37,862 nt of DNA from Caldilineaceae bacterium. Lineage in GTDB: Bacteria > Chloroflexota > Anaerolineae > Caldilineales > Caldilineaceae. Every line of letters starts with the position of its first letter. The first letter of the stretch is position 1. A program made the position numbers and the translations under genes. The notes under the pieces were generated by a model. It was given only the letters and a program-made list of their open reading frames with translations, searched no databases and was not told the DNA's origin. The stretch lies in assembly GCA_026645575.1 (NCBI GenBank), contig JAPKMW010000107.1, positions 1 to 37,862 of the forward strand, given 5' to 3'. Of this stretch, positions 23,889 to 32,265 are shown one piece after another.

Positions 23889-24176
23889 TTACATCAGTGG
23901 CAACACAACCTCAGCGCGTTCACTATGGGTCGCGACCAGGGTCGAACCACATTGCGGACAGGTGGGCTTGTCGGACATCATAAGCCAAGAACTGCCGATC
24001 TCTTCATCAGTGACAAGCCAAACATTGGCAAACGAGGAAGCGGCATGAGCGGAAATTTCATCAGCCAGGCAAGCGCTGTTGGGGCAGAAATAGGTTTTGG
24101 TAACGGGCTTGGAACGACCAAATAGGGCGGCTTTTTCACCGACAACGGTTGCTTTGGCATGAGTACTAGCTAACAT
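23889..24176 (-). CDS. Small zinc-ribbon-like protein
   Basis: A 95-residue protein of unknown function. It has four zinc-ligand-like cysteines in two pairs: YFCPNSAC (C31 and C36) and PTCPQCGS near residues 75-78. The pairs frame a WLVTDEEIGSSWLMMSDK segment. AAGGAGT lies five bases before the ATG. It is alone on the minus strand, convergent with the enolase gene. Zinc ribbons of this size bind nucleic acids or proteins; no closer call is justified. Confidence 0.6.
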   Translation of the reverse strand: MLASTHAKATVVGEKAALFGRSKPVTKTYFCPNSACLADEISAHAASSFANVWLVTDEEIGSSWLMMSDKPTCPQCGSTLVATHSERAEVVLPLM

Positions 24177-24834
24177 AAAGACTCCTTGATTGACTGCTTG
24201 TTGTTTATTGTTGCTTGTTATTTACGCTTAGGTATTGAAAGCCAGGTAATAACGCTGTTGTTGAGAATAACACAAACGGAAGATACGCCTATATGAACGG
24301 ATATAGGCAGTGGGTATGTTCCTCACGTATGTCTTAGCTTACCATGAGAAGGAGGTAATTAGTTATACAAGATCCTTACAACATTTCCTGATGCCAGGCG
24401 ACATGCGACCGATTCACTACAGAGGTGTTTATGAGGAATGGGCTAGAAGATGATTATTTCTAAAACTTTGCAATACGTCTATATAGCCCCTACCTCGGCT
24501 TCTTCTAGGCACAGTCAGATTCAGCTCACTCCTCCAAATTCAGCCACCGCATCTCCTCCACTGTTAACCGCACCAGGAGCGCCGGTAACACTTCTCACAA
24601 CTCATCAATCGACTATGGCCCGATCAGCACAAAGAGCGAGTAGATGGCCTTGCATGTATTCATGTTGCACAATTTTATTGCGCAAATATACAAGACGGCA
24701 ATGTAATCCAATAAATATATGGAAAACAATTAGCACAATGCACAATGACAGGCGCGTACTTTGCTTGTAGACTGGTGGTAACGACTACTTCTGCACTGCA
24801 AACAAGCGTGCCACTTTTCGATTGCAGGTCGTCT
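24177..24834. other. AT-rich gap without an intact gene
   Basis: About 660 bases, visibly AT-richer than its surroundings. A small hairpin (CCTATAT/ATATAGG near 24290-24309) and a 45-codon open frame from the ATG at 24316 are present. On the minus strand near 24510-24600 a broken frame reads VRLTVEEMRWLNLEE. All look like decayed coding debris rather than genes. A weak promoter-like pair sits at 24665-24692. Confidence 0.5.
24665..24692 (+). promoter_or_regulatory. Possible promoter of the ABC importer operon
   Basis: TTGCAC (24665-24670) and TATACA (24687-24692) are 16 bases apart. The leader to the ATPase gene would be about 135 bases. Support is the box match only. Confidence 0.35.
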
Positions 24835-25926
24835 ATGACCCAGTTTGATATTGTCATTGAACATGTTTCCAAGCACTACGGGGCAGTGACCGCTGTCCAT
24901 GACCTCTCCTTAACCATCGAACAAGGCGCCTACTGCTGTTTGCTTGGCCCTAGTGGGTGCGGCAAGACCTCAACGTTGCGCATGATCGCCGGCCATGAAG
25001 CAGTGACACAAGGGCGGATTCTGATTCGCGACCAGGATGTCACCTACCAGCCACCCTCCAAACGCAACACGGCAATGATGTTTCAAGAGTATGCACTCTT
25101 CCCACACATGACCGCCACCGATAATGTCGCCTTTGGCTTAAAGATGCGCGGCGTCGGCAAAGCGGCGCGCCGGCAACAAGCCGCCACCATGTTGGCCAAA
25201 GTTGGGCTAGCAGATTATGGCGAGCGCTACCCGGCGCAACTCTCTGGCGGGCAACGGCAGCGGGTGGCCTTAGCGCGCGCCTTGATTACCGAACCGGCGG
25301 TGCTGCTGCTGGATGAGCCGCTCTCCGCCCTGGACCGCTTTGTGCGGGTGCGGATGCGGGGCGAGCTACGCCGTATTCAGAAAGAGCTAGGCATCACCTT
25401 TGTCCATGTCACCCATTCCCAAGAAGAAGCGCTGGCCCTGGCCGATCTAGTCGTCGTTATGGATGGTGGGCGGATTCAGCAAGCGGGAACGCCGCGCGCC
25501 GTTTATGATCAGGCGCAAACTCCCTTTGTCGCCTCTTTCATTGGCGACCATAATGTCGTGCAAGGGACGGTGGTTGGGCATGATGCACAAAATTTGATTG
25601 TAGAGGGGGCAGCGCAAAGTCGTTTTTGCCTGACCGGGTACGGCCAAATCGGCGATCCGATCACCTTTTCGGTACGCGCCGATCACGCCTTTATTGCACC
25701 GCCAACGCTGGTCGAAGGCGCCGTGCCCATCAATCAACTGGTGGGCGTTACCACCGTGGTGGAGTATGCCGGCTATCAGGTGCGGGTCAAGATAGAAACG
25801 GCTGGTGGTCTTGAATTTATGCTCTATGTACCCGAAAAGCAATTTTCAGCGGCGCCCATCCAACTGAACCAACCGCTCCAGGTCGGCTGGCATAGCGAAG
25901 ATGCAGTGCAATTAAATCTGACCTGA
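24835..25926 (+). CDS. ABC transporter ATP-binding protein, PotA-like
   Basis: A 363-residue ATPase of a spermidine/putrescine/iron-type importer. Walker A GPSGCGKT (about 40-47), Q-loop MFQEYALF, signature LSGGQRQRVALARAL, Walker B VLLLDEPLSALD, H-loop VHVTHSQEEA; a C-terminal TOBE-like regulatory domain (about 235-360) follows. I took the ATG at 24835 with AGGTC upstream, which removes 30 poorly conserved residues. A lipoprotein and two permeases follow, so the importer is complete. The 180-base gap to the lipoprotein holds a palindromic element. Confidence 0.92.
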   Translation: MTQFDIVIEHVSKHYGAVTAVHDLSLTIEQGAYCCLLGPSGCGKTSTLRMIAGHEAVTQGRILIRDQDVTYQPPSKRNTAMMFQEYALFPHMTATDNVAFGLKMRGVGKAARRQQAATMLAKVGLADYGERYPAQLSGGQRQRVALARALITEPAVLLLDEPLSALDRFVRVRMRGELRRIQKELGITFVHVTHSQEEALALADLVVVMDGGRIQQAGTPRAVYDQAQTPFVASFIGDHNVVQGTVVGHDAQNLIVEGAAQSRFCLTGYGQIGDPITFSVRADHAFIAPPTLVEGAVPINQLVGVTTVVEYAGYQVRVKIETAGGLEFMLYVPEKQFSAAPIQLNQPLQVGWHSEDAVQLNLT

Positions 25927-26000
25927 GTAAACCGCTCACAGCCGGTCCGTGACCGGCGTCTGGGGCGCCGGTCACGGACCGGCTGCGAGCAGACTGAGTA
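25923..26000. repeat. Palindromic dispersed element, copy 3
   Basis: GCTCACAGCCGGTCCGTGAC pairs with GTCACGGACCGGCTGCGAGC around a GC-rich loop (stem limits 25934-25990). The core SCCRGTCCGTGAC matches the copies at 2.6 and 6.0 kb with compensating G-C changes. The heptamer CTGAGTA occurs on both sides (25923-25929 and 25994-26000), the left copy overlapping the ATPase stop. Confidence 0.8.
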
Positions 26001-26108
26001 GGTATTGAATTTTTAAGATGAACCAACAATGCTGTTGTCCGGCATCGTAGGCCGCTTCTTTTATCAACCTTGATTGTTTCCAGCAATTTTATGAGGAGAG
26101 TGAAACGT

Positions 26109-27446
26109 ATGGCAATGCAAACCAAGACCAGCGGCCTGATGAGTCGGCGCGCCTTTCTCAAGACCACCGGGTTAACCGCCGGCGCCATGATGGGCGGGGC
26201 ATTGTTGGCGGCTTGTGCGCCAGCTACGGCACCAGCCGCTGCGCCGGCGGCTAGCGGCCCCGAAATCAATACCCAACAGATCAAAGATGTAGTGCTGCGC
26301 CAAATCGGCACCGGCGTCTCGGCCATGAATGAGATTCAGCAGAAGGCGCAGGAAGATCTGGGCTTTACCATTCAGATGACCGCACTTAGCACCACCGAAA
26401 ACAATCAGCGCGCCATCACCCAACCCGGCACCTGGGATGTTTTTGATGGCGAATATTTTAGCCTACCATTGGTCGTGCCCTCGGGCAATCTGTTGCCGTT
26501 GGATGTTTCCCGTATTACCGAATTTGATAAGATTGCGCCGCTCTTCAGCACCGGCAAATTGACCGAAGAGTCGGTGATTGCCCAAGGCACGGCGCCGCAC
26601 AAGGTCATGTTCCTCAAAGACGCCGACTCGACCGAATTTGCCACCGAACCGACCGGCTTTGCCACCTTGATTCCGACCATCTACAACGCCGACACACTGG
26701 GCTATCGCCCTGATCTCGTGGGGCGTACCATTGAATCGTGGGCCGAACTCTTCAACCCGGAATTCAAGGGCAAGACCTCGATTCTCAACATTCCCTCCAT
26801 TGGCATTATGGACGCGGCGATGGTTGTCGAATCCGCCGGGTTGATGACCTTTGGCGACAAGGGCAACATGACCAAGGAAGAGATTGATCAGATCACCGAC
26901 ATTCTCAAAGAGCAGAAGGCCGCCGGTCAATTCCGCGCCTTTTGGGAAACCTTTGACGAATCGGTCAACTTGATGGCCTCGGGCGAAGTGGTGGTGCAAT
27001 CGATGTGGTCGCCGGCGGTGACAGCCGTGCGCGCCAAGGGGATTCCCTGTATCTATGCACCGTTGAAGGAAGGCTACCGCGCCTGGGGTGGTGGTTTGGG
27101 GCTGAACAAGGCATTGGAAGGGGTGGCGCTGGATGCCGCCTACGAGTACATTAACTGGTGGAATTCCGGTTTCGCCGGCGGCTTTGTCGGGCGCCAGGGC
27201 TACTATAGCGCCATTCCCGAAAATGCCAAGAAGTTTATGAGCGAAAATGAATGGAACTTCTGGTATGAGGGGAAAGAAGCCGCCGAAGATGTTGTCGATC
27301 CCTTTGGAACAACGTTGGAAAAGGCCGGCGCCACACGCGACGGTGGCAGCTTCCTCCAACGGATGGGCGGCGTGGTTGTTTGGAATTCCGTGATGACGGA
27401 ACAAGATTATCTGGTGCAAAAGTGGAATGAGTTCATTGCTGCGTAA
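26109..27446 (+). CDS. Tat-exported lipoprotein, ABC solute-binding (PotD-like)
   Basis: A 445-residue periplasmic or surface-anchored binding protein. The N-terminus has a twin-arginine motif SRRAFLK (12-18), a hydrophobic stretch and a lipobox LAAC with lipidation at C36, followed by a low-complexity Ala/Pro linker. The body matches the extracellular solute-binding family 1/PotD type: GTWDVFDGEYFS, LIPTIYNADTLGY, and WAELFNPEFKGKTSI. The ATG at 26109 follows GAGGAG by ten bases. It sits between the ATPase and permeases. The ligand could be a polyamine-like amine or a nucleobase derivative; the racemase and hydantoinase downstream favour the latter. Confidence 0.9.
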   Translation: MAMQTKTSGLMSRRAFLKTTGLTAGAMMGGALLAACAPATAPAAAPAASGPEINTQQIKDVVLRQIGTGVSAMNEIQQKAQEDLGFTIQMTALSTTENNQRAITQPGTWDVFDGEYFSLPLVVPSGNLLPLDVSRITEFDKIAPLFSTGKLTEESVIAQGTAPHKVMFLKDADSTEFATEPTGFATLIPTIYNADTLGYRPDLVGRTIESWAELFNPEFKGKTSILNIPSIGIMDAAMVVESAGLMTFGDKGNMTKEEIDQITDILKEQKAAGQFRAFWETFDESVNLMASGEVVVQSMWSPAVTAVRAKGIPCIYAPLKEGYRAWGGGLGLNKALEGVALDAAYEYINWWNSGFAGGFVGRQGYYSAIPENAKKFMSENEWNFWYEGKEAAEDVVDPFGTTLEKAGATRDGGSFLQRMGGVVVWNSVMTEQDYLVQKWNEFIAA

Positions 27447-27450
27447 AGAA

Positions 27451-28440
27451 ATGTCAACCGCACCCCGTCCCGTGGCGACGGGCGAAGCGCATCACTTGAT
27501 CGCCAGTCCTGACGCCCGTGCTGCTGCCGTCCCCCCAGGTGGCAGCACGGGGACAGTGGCTGTTCCAGCGCCCAGGTCGGGATTGGCGATGCGCGGGTGG
27601 CGGCGGCTTATCCCGTACCTGCTTGCCACGCCCTATGCCCTTGTGTTGCTGCTCTTCCTGGTTGTGCCGATTGGGCTGATTGTGACGATTAGCTTCTGGA
27701 AGTACAGCAGCTTTGTCATGAAGCCCGACTTTGTGTTGGACAATTATCTGTTGGTCTTTTCGCCGGTCTATCTCAAGACCTATCTGAACACCTTCCGCTT
27801 TGCCGCCATTGTCTGGGTGTTGACCGTACTCATCGGCTTTCCTGTGGCCTACTTTCTCGCCTTTGAAGTACAATCGGTGCGGCTGCGGATGGCGCTCTTT
27901 CTGCTCTGCACCGTGCCCTTTCTGACCTCGAATATCATTCGCAGCATTTCGTGGATTCCCTTTTTGGGGCGGCAAGGGTTGCTCAACGGCGCTTTGCTGG
28001 GTTTGGGGCTGGTTGATGAACCGCTGGACATCTTTCTCTTTTCCGATGTATCCGTGGTTTTGTCCATGGTGCATCTCTATACGCTTTTTATGGTGGCGCC
28101 GATCTTCAACACGATGATGCGGATTGATCACTCCCTAATCGAAGCGGCACGCGATGCCGGCGCTGGGGAATGGGGCGTCATTCGCGAAGTGGTGATCCCG
28201 CTCAGTCTGCCCGGCATCACCATCGGCACCATCTTTGTCATCGCCCTGACCCTGGGCGACTACAGCACCGTGCGCTTGATGAGTGGCGGCCAAGCGTCGT
28301 CGGCTGGTCTGGCGATCAGCAATATGATCAACAGCCTCCAATATCCGCCGGCAGCGGCCAATGCCGTGGTCCTGCTGGTGGTGACGCTGACCATTGTCGG
28401 GGTGCTGTTGCGCTTTGTCGATATTCGGAAGGAATTATAA
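27451..28440 (+). CDS. ABC importer permease 1, PotB-like
   Basis: A 329-residue inner-membrane subunit with about six helices after a Pro/Ala-rich cytosolic N-terminal extension (about 45 residues). The EAA coupling loop reads EAARDAGAGEWGVIREVVIPLSLPGI, the contact point for the ATPase. The start is taken at 27451, four bases after the lipoprotein stop; the ATG at 27427 inside the lipoprotein gene is possible. Neither has a strong ribosome site, so coupling is likely. Confidence 0.9.
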   Translation: MSTAPRPVATGEAHHLIASPDARAAAVPPGGSTGTVAVPAPRSGLAMRGWRRLIPYLLATPYALVLLLFLVVPIGLIVTISFWKYSSFVMKPDFVLDNYLLVFSPVYLKTYLNTFRFAAIVWVLTVLIGFPVAYFLAFEVQSVRLRMALFLLCTVPFLTSNIIRSISWIPFLGRQGLLNGALLGLGLVDEPLDIFLFSDVSVVLSMVHLYTLFMVAPIFNTMMRIDHSLIEAARDAGAGEWGVIREVVIPLSLPGITIGTIFVIALTLGDYSTVRLMSGGQASSAGLAISNMINSLQYPPAAANAVVLLVVTLTIVGVLLRFVDIRKEL

Positions 28441-28451
28441 GGTAGCAGCGC

Positions 28452-28498
28452 GTCATTCGTCATTTGTCCCTGGCTGCGAATGACGAATGACCAGGGAC
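28452..28498. repeat. Interlocked inverted repeats between permease genes
   Basis: GTCATTCGTCAT (28452-28463) pairs with ATGACGAATGAC (28480-28491), while GTCCCTGG (28466-28473) pairs with CCAGGGAC (28491-28498). The order A-B-A'-B' allows an H-type pseudoknot or two exclusive hairpins. It lies just before the AGGAC ribosome site of the second permease. Confidence 0.6.
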
Positions 28499-28511
28499 TA
28501 AGGACAAACCT

Positions 28512-29354
28512 ATGCACCGACGCAGTAAACTTTTCTGGCCTTTGGCCCTTTTTTTTGCCCTCTTTCTCTTGTTTCTCTACGGCCCTATTTCGACCATTGT
28601 GTTGCTTTCCTTTCAGGGGGAACAGGGTGGACTGACCTTCCCCATGAACGGGGTCAGCACCCATTGGTTCTATGCCCTCTTTCAGCAGCAACGGGTGGGC
28701 GATTTCAAAGGCTCCTTTCTACGGTCATTGGGGTTGGGTTTTATTGTCATGTCGATCTGTGTGACCTTTGGCTTGATGGTGGGGCAAGCCTACCGCTACC
28801 GCTTCAAAGGCGCGACGCTGCTCTTCTACCTGTCAATCGCCAGCTTGATTGTGCCGAATATTTTGGTCTCGCTGGGCATTGGTGTGTTGTTTGACCGGCT
28901 CGGGTGGCCGCTCGGCTGGTACAGCTCCGGCTTGGGCGCACATCTCACCTGGACGCTGCCCTTTGCTCTGTTGATCATGCTGGCGATCTTCAACCGCTTT
29001 AACCGTTCCTATGAAGAAGCGGCGCGTGACCTGGGCGCCAATGAATTCGTCACATTCTGGGAAGTTGTCCTGCCGATCATCCTGCCCAGCCTGGTGGGGG
29101 TGGGGCTGTTTGGCTTTACCATGTCCTACGACGAATTTGCCCGTTCCGCCCTGGTCATGGGAGAATTTAACACGCTGCCGCTGGAAATCTATGCCATGAC
29201 CACCAACGTGACCTCGCCGGCGCTCTATGCGTTGGGGACACTCACTACCCTGTTCTCCTTCTTGATGATCGCGCTGTTCCTGGTGGTCTCGCGACGGTTG
29301 CAAAGACGGGCAGGGGCGTTGACCGCCAAGTTGACCACAACCACAGAAGAATAG
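28512..29354 (+). CDS. ABC importer permease 2, PotC-like
   Basis: A 280-residue inner-membrane subunit with about six helices. The EAA loop reads YEEAARDLGANEFVTFWEVVLPIILPSL, followed by GFTMSYDEF, the family phrase of PotC-like permeases. AGGAC lies before the ATG. It pairs with permease 1 to form the channel. The racemase gene follows three bases after its stop, tying import to catabolism in one operon. Confidence 0.92.
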   Translation: MHRRSKLFWPLALFFALFLLFLYGPISTIVLLSFQGEQGGLTFPMNGVSTHWFYALFQQQRVGDFKGSFLRSLGLGFIVMSICVTFGLMVGQAYRYRFKGATLLFYLSIASLIVPNILVSLGIGVLFDRLGWPLGWYSSGLGAHLTWTLPFALLIMLAIFNRFNRSYEEAARDLGANEFVTFWEVVLPIILPSLVGVGLFGFTMSYDEFARSALVMGEFNTLPLEIYAMTTNVTSPALYALGTLTTLFSFLMIALFLVVSRRLQRRAGALTAKLTTTTEE

Positions 29355-29357
29355 GCT

Positions 29358-30098
29358 ATGATCCGCATTAACGTTATCAACGGCAATACCTACGCCGCCA
29401 TGACCGCCAATATCGATGCCCAAGCGCGCGCCGCCGCCCGGCCCGACACCGTGATCCTCACCACCCAACCGGACGCCGGCCCCTTGACCATCGAAAGTTA
29501 TTATGATGAATATCTGGCAATCCCCGGCATTCTCGCCCAAATCATCCAACGGCAGCACGAAGTAGACGCCTTTATCCTGGCCTGCTGGGGTGATCCGGGA
29601 ATTGAAGCGGCGCGCGAAGTGACAACCAAGCCGGTGATTGGCATTGCCGAAGCCAGCCTCTATGTTGCCAACAGTTTGGGCGCCAAGTTTGGTGTGGTCA
29701 GCACGCTCAAACGGACGCAGCACATGGTCGAGAAGACGATTGAAAAGGTGGGGTTGAGCAGCCGCTGTGCGCTGGCGCTCTGCACCGATCTGCCGGTCGC
29801 CGCCACCGAAGATGATCGCGACCTGACCTTGCGCGTTCTGGCAGAGGGCGGGCGTCAGGTCATCGCGGCCGGGGCCGAGGTCATTGTGCTGGGGTGCGCC
29901 GGGATGAGTGGTTTAGATCAAGCCTTGGCCGAACGGCTGGGTGTGCCGGTGATCGATTCGGTGGCCGCAGCGGTGGTCTGGGCCGAGGCGCTGGTGCAAC
30001 TGGGCAAAACGACCAGCAAAGCCATGACCTATCGCCGGCCAGAGATCAAGCCAATTGCCGGTTATCCCGATTTCATGCAACCACACCATCTACGGTAA
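29358..30098 (+). CDS. Hydantoin/Asp-Glu racemase
   Basis: A 246-residue cofactor-independent racemase. The two catalytic cysteines of the family are in place: C76 in ILACWGDPG and C180 in VLGCAGMSG, and the product phrase PVIGIAEAS is present. Enzymes of the HyuE/allantoin-racemase group interconvert 5-substituted hydantoins or allantoin; the common CFDDPG is ACWGDPG here. It starts three bases after permease 2 and precedes a hydantoinase, the usual partner, so racemisation followed by ring opening is the likely pathway. Confidence 0.9.
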   Translation: MIRINVINGNTYAAMTANIDAQARAAARPDTVILTTQPDAGPLTIESYYDEYLAIPGILAQIIQRQHEVDAFILACWGDPGIEAAREVTTKPVIGIAEASLYVANSLGAKFGVVSTLKRTQHMVEKTIEKVGLSSRCALALCTDLPVAATEDDRDLTLRVLAEGGRQVIAAGAEVIVLGCAGMSGLDQALAERLGVPVIDSVAAAVVWAEALVQLGKTTSKAMTYRRPEIKPIAGYPDFMQPHHLR

Positions 30099-30135
30099 AA
30101 TCGGAAGCGACAGACGCCTCAATCCATCATGAGTT

Positions 30136-30247
30136 GTAACTGCTCACCCCTCCCTACCCCTCCCCTGCTAGGGGAGGGAACCGTGGTGCGCATGACAATC
30201 CCTCCCCTTATCAGGGGGAGGTTAGGAGGGGGTGGTTTGGTAGTTGC
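30136..30247. repeat. Long C/G-rich palindrome between racemase and hydantoinase
   Basis: A left arm beginning GTAACTGC and made of CCCCTCCCTACCCCTCCCC-type words pairs with a right arm of GGGGAGG words ending GGTAGTTGC; a smaller CCCCTCCCC/GGGGAGG hairpin sits inside the left arm. The GTAACT and AGTT ends echo those of the dispersed elements at 2.6 and 6.0 kb. Confidence 0.65.
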
Positions 30248-30289
30248 CTTGACCGGAACCGTTACCCATTTTTCACAAAAGAGCATCCT

Positions 30290-31687
30290 ATGAAAACATT
30301 GATCAAAAACGGCAAAGTTGTCACCGCCGCCGACGAAACGGTGGCCGATCTGCTGATTGACGGCGAAACCATTGCCTTGATTGGCGCCAATCTCGACCCC
30401 GCGTTAGCCGATACGGTAATTGACGCCAGCGGTCTTTATGTACTGCCCGGCGGTGTTGATGTCCATACTCATCTCGACATGCCCTGGCGGGGTGTGCGCA
30501 GCGCCGATGATTTCTTCACCGGCCACCGCGCCGCGGCCTTTGGCGGCACCACCACCCATGTCGATTTTTCCGTGCAGAGCAAAGGCGGCACCCTGCGCGA
30601 GGCGGTGGCGACCTGGCAGGGCAATGCCAAGGACAAAGCGATCATCGACTATGGCTTCCACGTCGCCATCACCGACCTGACCGATGCCGTCATGGCCGAA
30701 ATTGCCGAACTACCCACCATCGGCGTCACCAGCATCAAGATGTTTATGGCCTACAAAGATTCGTTGCAGGTCGATGACATGACGCTGTTCAAGAGCTTTC
30801 AGATGGCGAAGAACAGCGGCGTACTCTCGCTGGTTCATGCGGAGAATGGCGACGCGATTGAGGTGTTGACCGAGCAAGCCTTGACCGCCGGCAACCACGA
30901 ACCCATTTATCACGCCCTGACCCGCCCGCCGGAGTTGGAGGCCGAGGCGACCGCCCGTGCCGTCTGGTTGGCCAAGGTGGCCGGCGACGCACCGCTCTTT
31001 GTGGTTCACTGCACCTGTGCCGATGCGTTGGCGGCGGTCAGCGCCGGGCGCGCACGGGGCCAGTCGGTCTATGCCGAAACTTGCACCCAATATCTTTTCT
31101 TCACCAAGGATGACCTGTTAGGAACAGCGGACGATGCCTTCAACGGCGCCAAGTTTGTCTGTTCGCCGCCGCTGCGCGAGAAGAGCGATCAGGTGGCGCT
31201 CTGGCGTGGGTTGATCAACGGTGATCTGGCTTCGATCAGCACCGATCACTGCCCGTGGCGCTATGAGGAGCAGAAGAAGCTGGGGTTAGAGAGCTTCGCC
31301 AAGATTCCCAACGGCGTGCCGGGCATTGAAGATCGCCTCTACATGCTCTGGGAAGCCGGGGTGCGCAGCGGTCGCCTGACGCCGAGTCGCTTTGTCGCCA
31401 TTACCGCCACCAATCCGGCCAAACTCTTTGGTCTTTACCCGAAAAAAGGCACCCTGGCCGTCGGTAGCGACGCCGACATTGTGCTGTGGGACGGCGATGC
31501 CCAACACACCGTCAGCGCCGCTACCCATCACAGCAACATGGATTATAACTTGTTTGAAGGCTACAAAGTCCACGGCAAGCCGGTCAAGGTGCTGGTGCGC
31601 GGGCAGGTGGTGGTCGATGGCGATCAACTGCTGGCCGCGCCGGGGAGTGGGCAGTTTGTGCATCGGAGTAGCCCGCTGTTGATGTAG
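30290..31687 (+). CDS. D-hydantoinase/dihydropyrimidinase
   Basis: A 465-residue amidohydrolase that opens hydantoins or dihydropyrimidines to N-carbamoyl products. The binuclear zinc site is complete: H59 and H61 in VHTHLD, carbamylated K150 in SIKMFMAYK, H183 in VHAEN, H240 in VHCTC, and D319 in STDHCPW; Y155 is the expected oxyanion tyrosine. K150 is the same residue number as in characterised enzymes. No carbamoylase gene is adjacent, so a downstream enzyme must be elsewhere. Its TAG stop is in the next hairpin. Confidence 0.95.
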   Translation: MKTLIKNGKVVTAADETVADLLIDGETIALIGANLDPALADTVIDASGLYVLPGGVDVHTHLDMPWRGVRSADDFFTGHRAAAFGGTTTHVDFSVQSKGGTLREAVATWQGNAKDKAIIDYGFHVAITDLTDAVMAEIAELPTIGVTSIKMFMAYKDSLQVDDMTLFKSFQMAKNSGVLSLVHAENGDAIEVLTEQALTAGNHEPIYHALTRPPELEAEATARAVWLAKVAGDAPLFVVHCTCADALAAVSAGRARGQSVYAETCTQYLFFTKDDLLGTADDAFNGAKFVCSPPLREKSDQVALWRGLINGDLASISTDHCPWRYEEQKKLGLESFAKIPNGVPGIEDRLYMLWEAGVRSGRLTPSRFVAITATNPAKLFGLYPKKGTLAVGSDADIVLWDGDAQHTVSAATHHSNMDYNLFEGYKVHGKPVKVLVRGQVVVDGDQLLAAPGSGQFVHRSSPLLM

Positions 31688-31758
31688 AGATTGAGAGATC
31701 AAGAGATTGAGAGATTCAGGCGTGCAATCTCTCAATCTCTTGATCTCTCAATCTCTAC
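31684..31758. terminator. Perfect 33-bp convergent hairpin
   Basis: Bases 31684-31716 pair perfectly with 31726-31758 around a nine-base loop. The left arm contains the hydantoinase stop codon (31685-31687); the right arm ends 11 bases before the stop of the minus-strand deaminase gene. The arms are AGATTGAGAGAT words, related to those at 14343-14418. Confidence 0.8.
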
Positions 31759-31769
31759 TGTACAAATCG

Positions 31770-32252
31770 CTACCAAAACCCCTCATGCACCAAACGCGCT
31801 TCCTCCTCAATTAACGGCCCCACCACCGAGACGGGGCGACCACAGCGGGCAAAGAGTTCGCGACAGGGCAAGCGCATGGTTTCATTGGCGGCGTGGCTGC
31901 CGATCATGGCGTAGAGGCTGGCTTCACTGAGGGCAAAGACCACGCGTCCGATCTTGCTCCAGTGAATGGCGCCGGCGCACATGGCGCATGGCTCGGTGCT
32001 GGTGTAGAGGGTACAGGTTGCCAACGTTTCCGGTGAAAATGCCTGCGACGCCATGCGCACGAGATTGGTCTCGGCGTGACCGGTGCAATCGTGCTGGGTG
32101 TTGACGGTATTCTCGGCTTCGAGCAAGACCTGATTCGCCGCATCCACCAGGAGCGCGCCAAAGGGGTGATTGCCGTGGTCACGGGCGCGCCGGGCAATGA
32201 CAAGCGCCCGCCGCAGATGCACAAGGTCATGTGTGAGTTGATCACCGGTCAT
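31770..32252 (-). CDS. Nucleoside/nucleobase deaminase, CDA superfamily
   Basis: A 160-residue zinc deaminase. The metal site is H59-A-E61 (HAETNLVR) and P88-C89-A-M-C92 (TEPCAMCAGAIHW), the pattern of guanine deaminase- and TadA-like members. The phrase HWSKIGRVVFALSEAS and the C-terminal region favour a nucleobase deaminase over a tRNA enzyme, but this is not decisive. AAGGAG lies eight bases before the ATG at 32252. It starts 13 bases after the stop of the BMP lipoprotein gene, so both are read from one minus-strand transcript. Confidence 0.88.
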   Translation of the reverse strand: MTGDQLTHDLVHLRRALVIARRARDHGNHPFGALLVDAANQVLLEAENTVNTQHDCTGHAETNLVRMASQAFSPETLATCTLYTSTEPCAMCAGAIHWSKIGRVVFALSEASLYAMIGSHAANETMRLPCRELFARCGRPVSVVGPLIEEEARLVHEGFW

Positions 32253-32265
32253 GGCTGCGCTCCTT

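Noticed and set aside
24316..24453. A 45-codon frame with a PGDMRPIHYRGVYEEWARR ending
   Set aside because: Plausible protein-like composition but no ribosome site, no recognised homology and decayed surroundings; recorded only as possible debris.
24450..24770. A 106-codon frame in the AT-rich gap
   Set aside because: Low-complexity Ser/Thr/Pro composition, no ribosome site and no motif; considered non-coding.
26463..27419. A 318-codon minus-strand frame in the solute-binding lipoprotein
   Set aside because: Shadow frame; the plus-strand gene has Tat and lipobox signals and a conserved body.
28833..29723. A 296-codon minus-strand frame across permease 2 and the racemase
   Set aside because: It spans two unrelated plus-strand genes with family motifs and shows no domain of its own.
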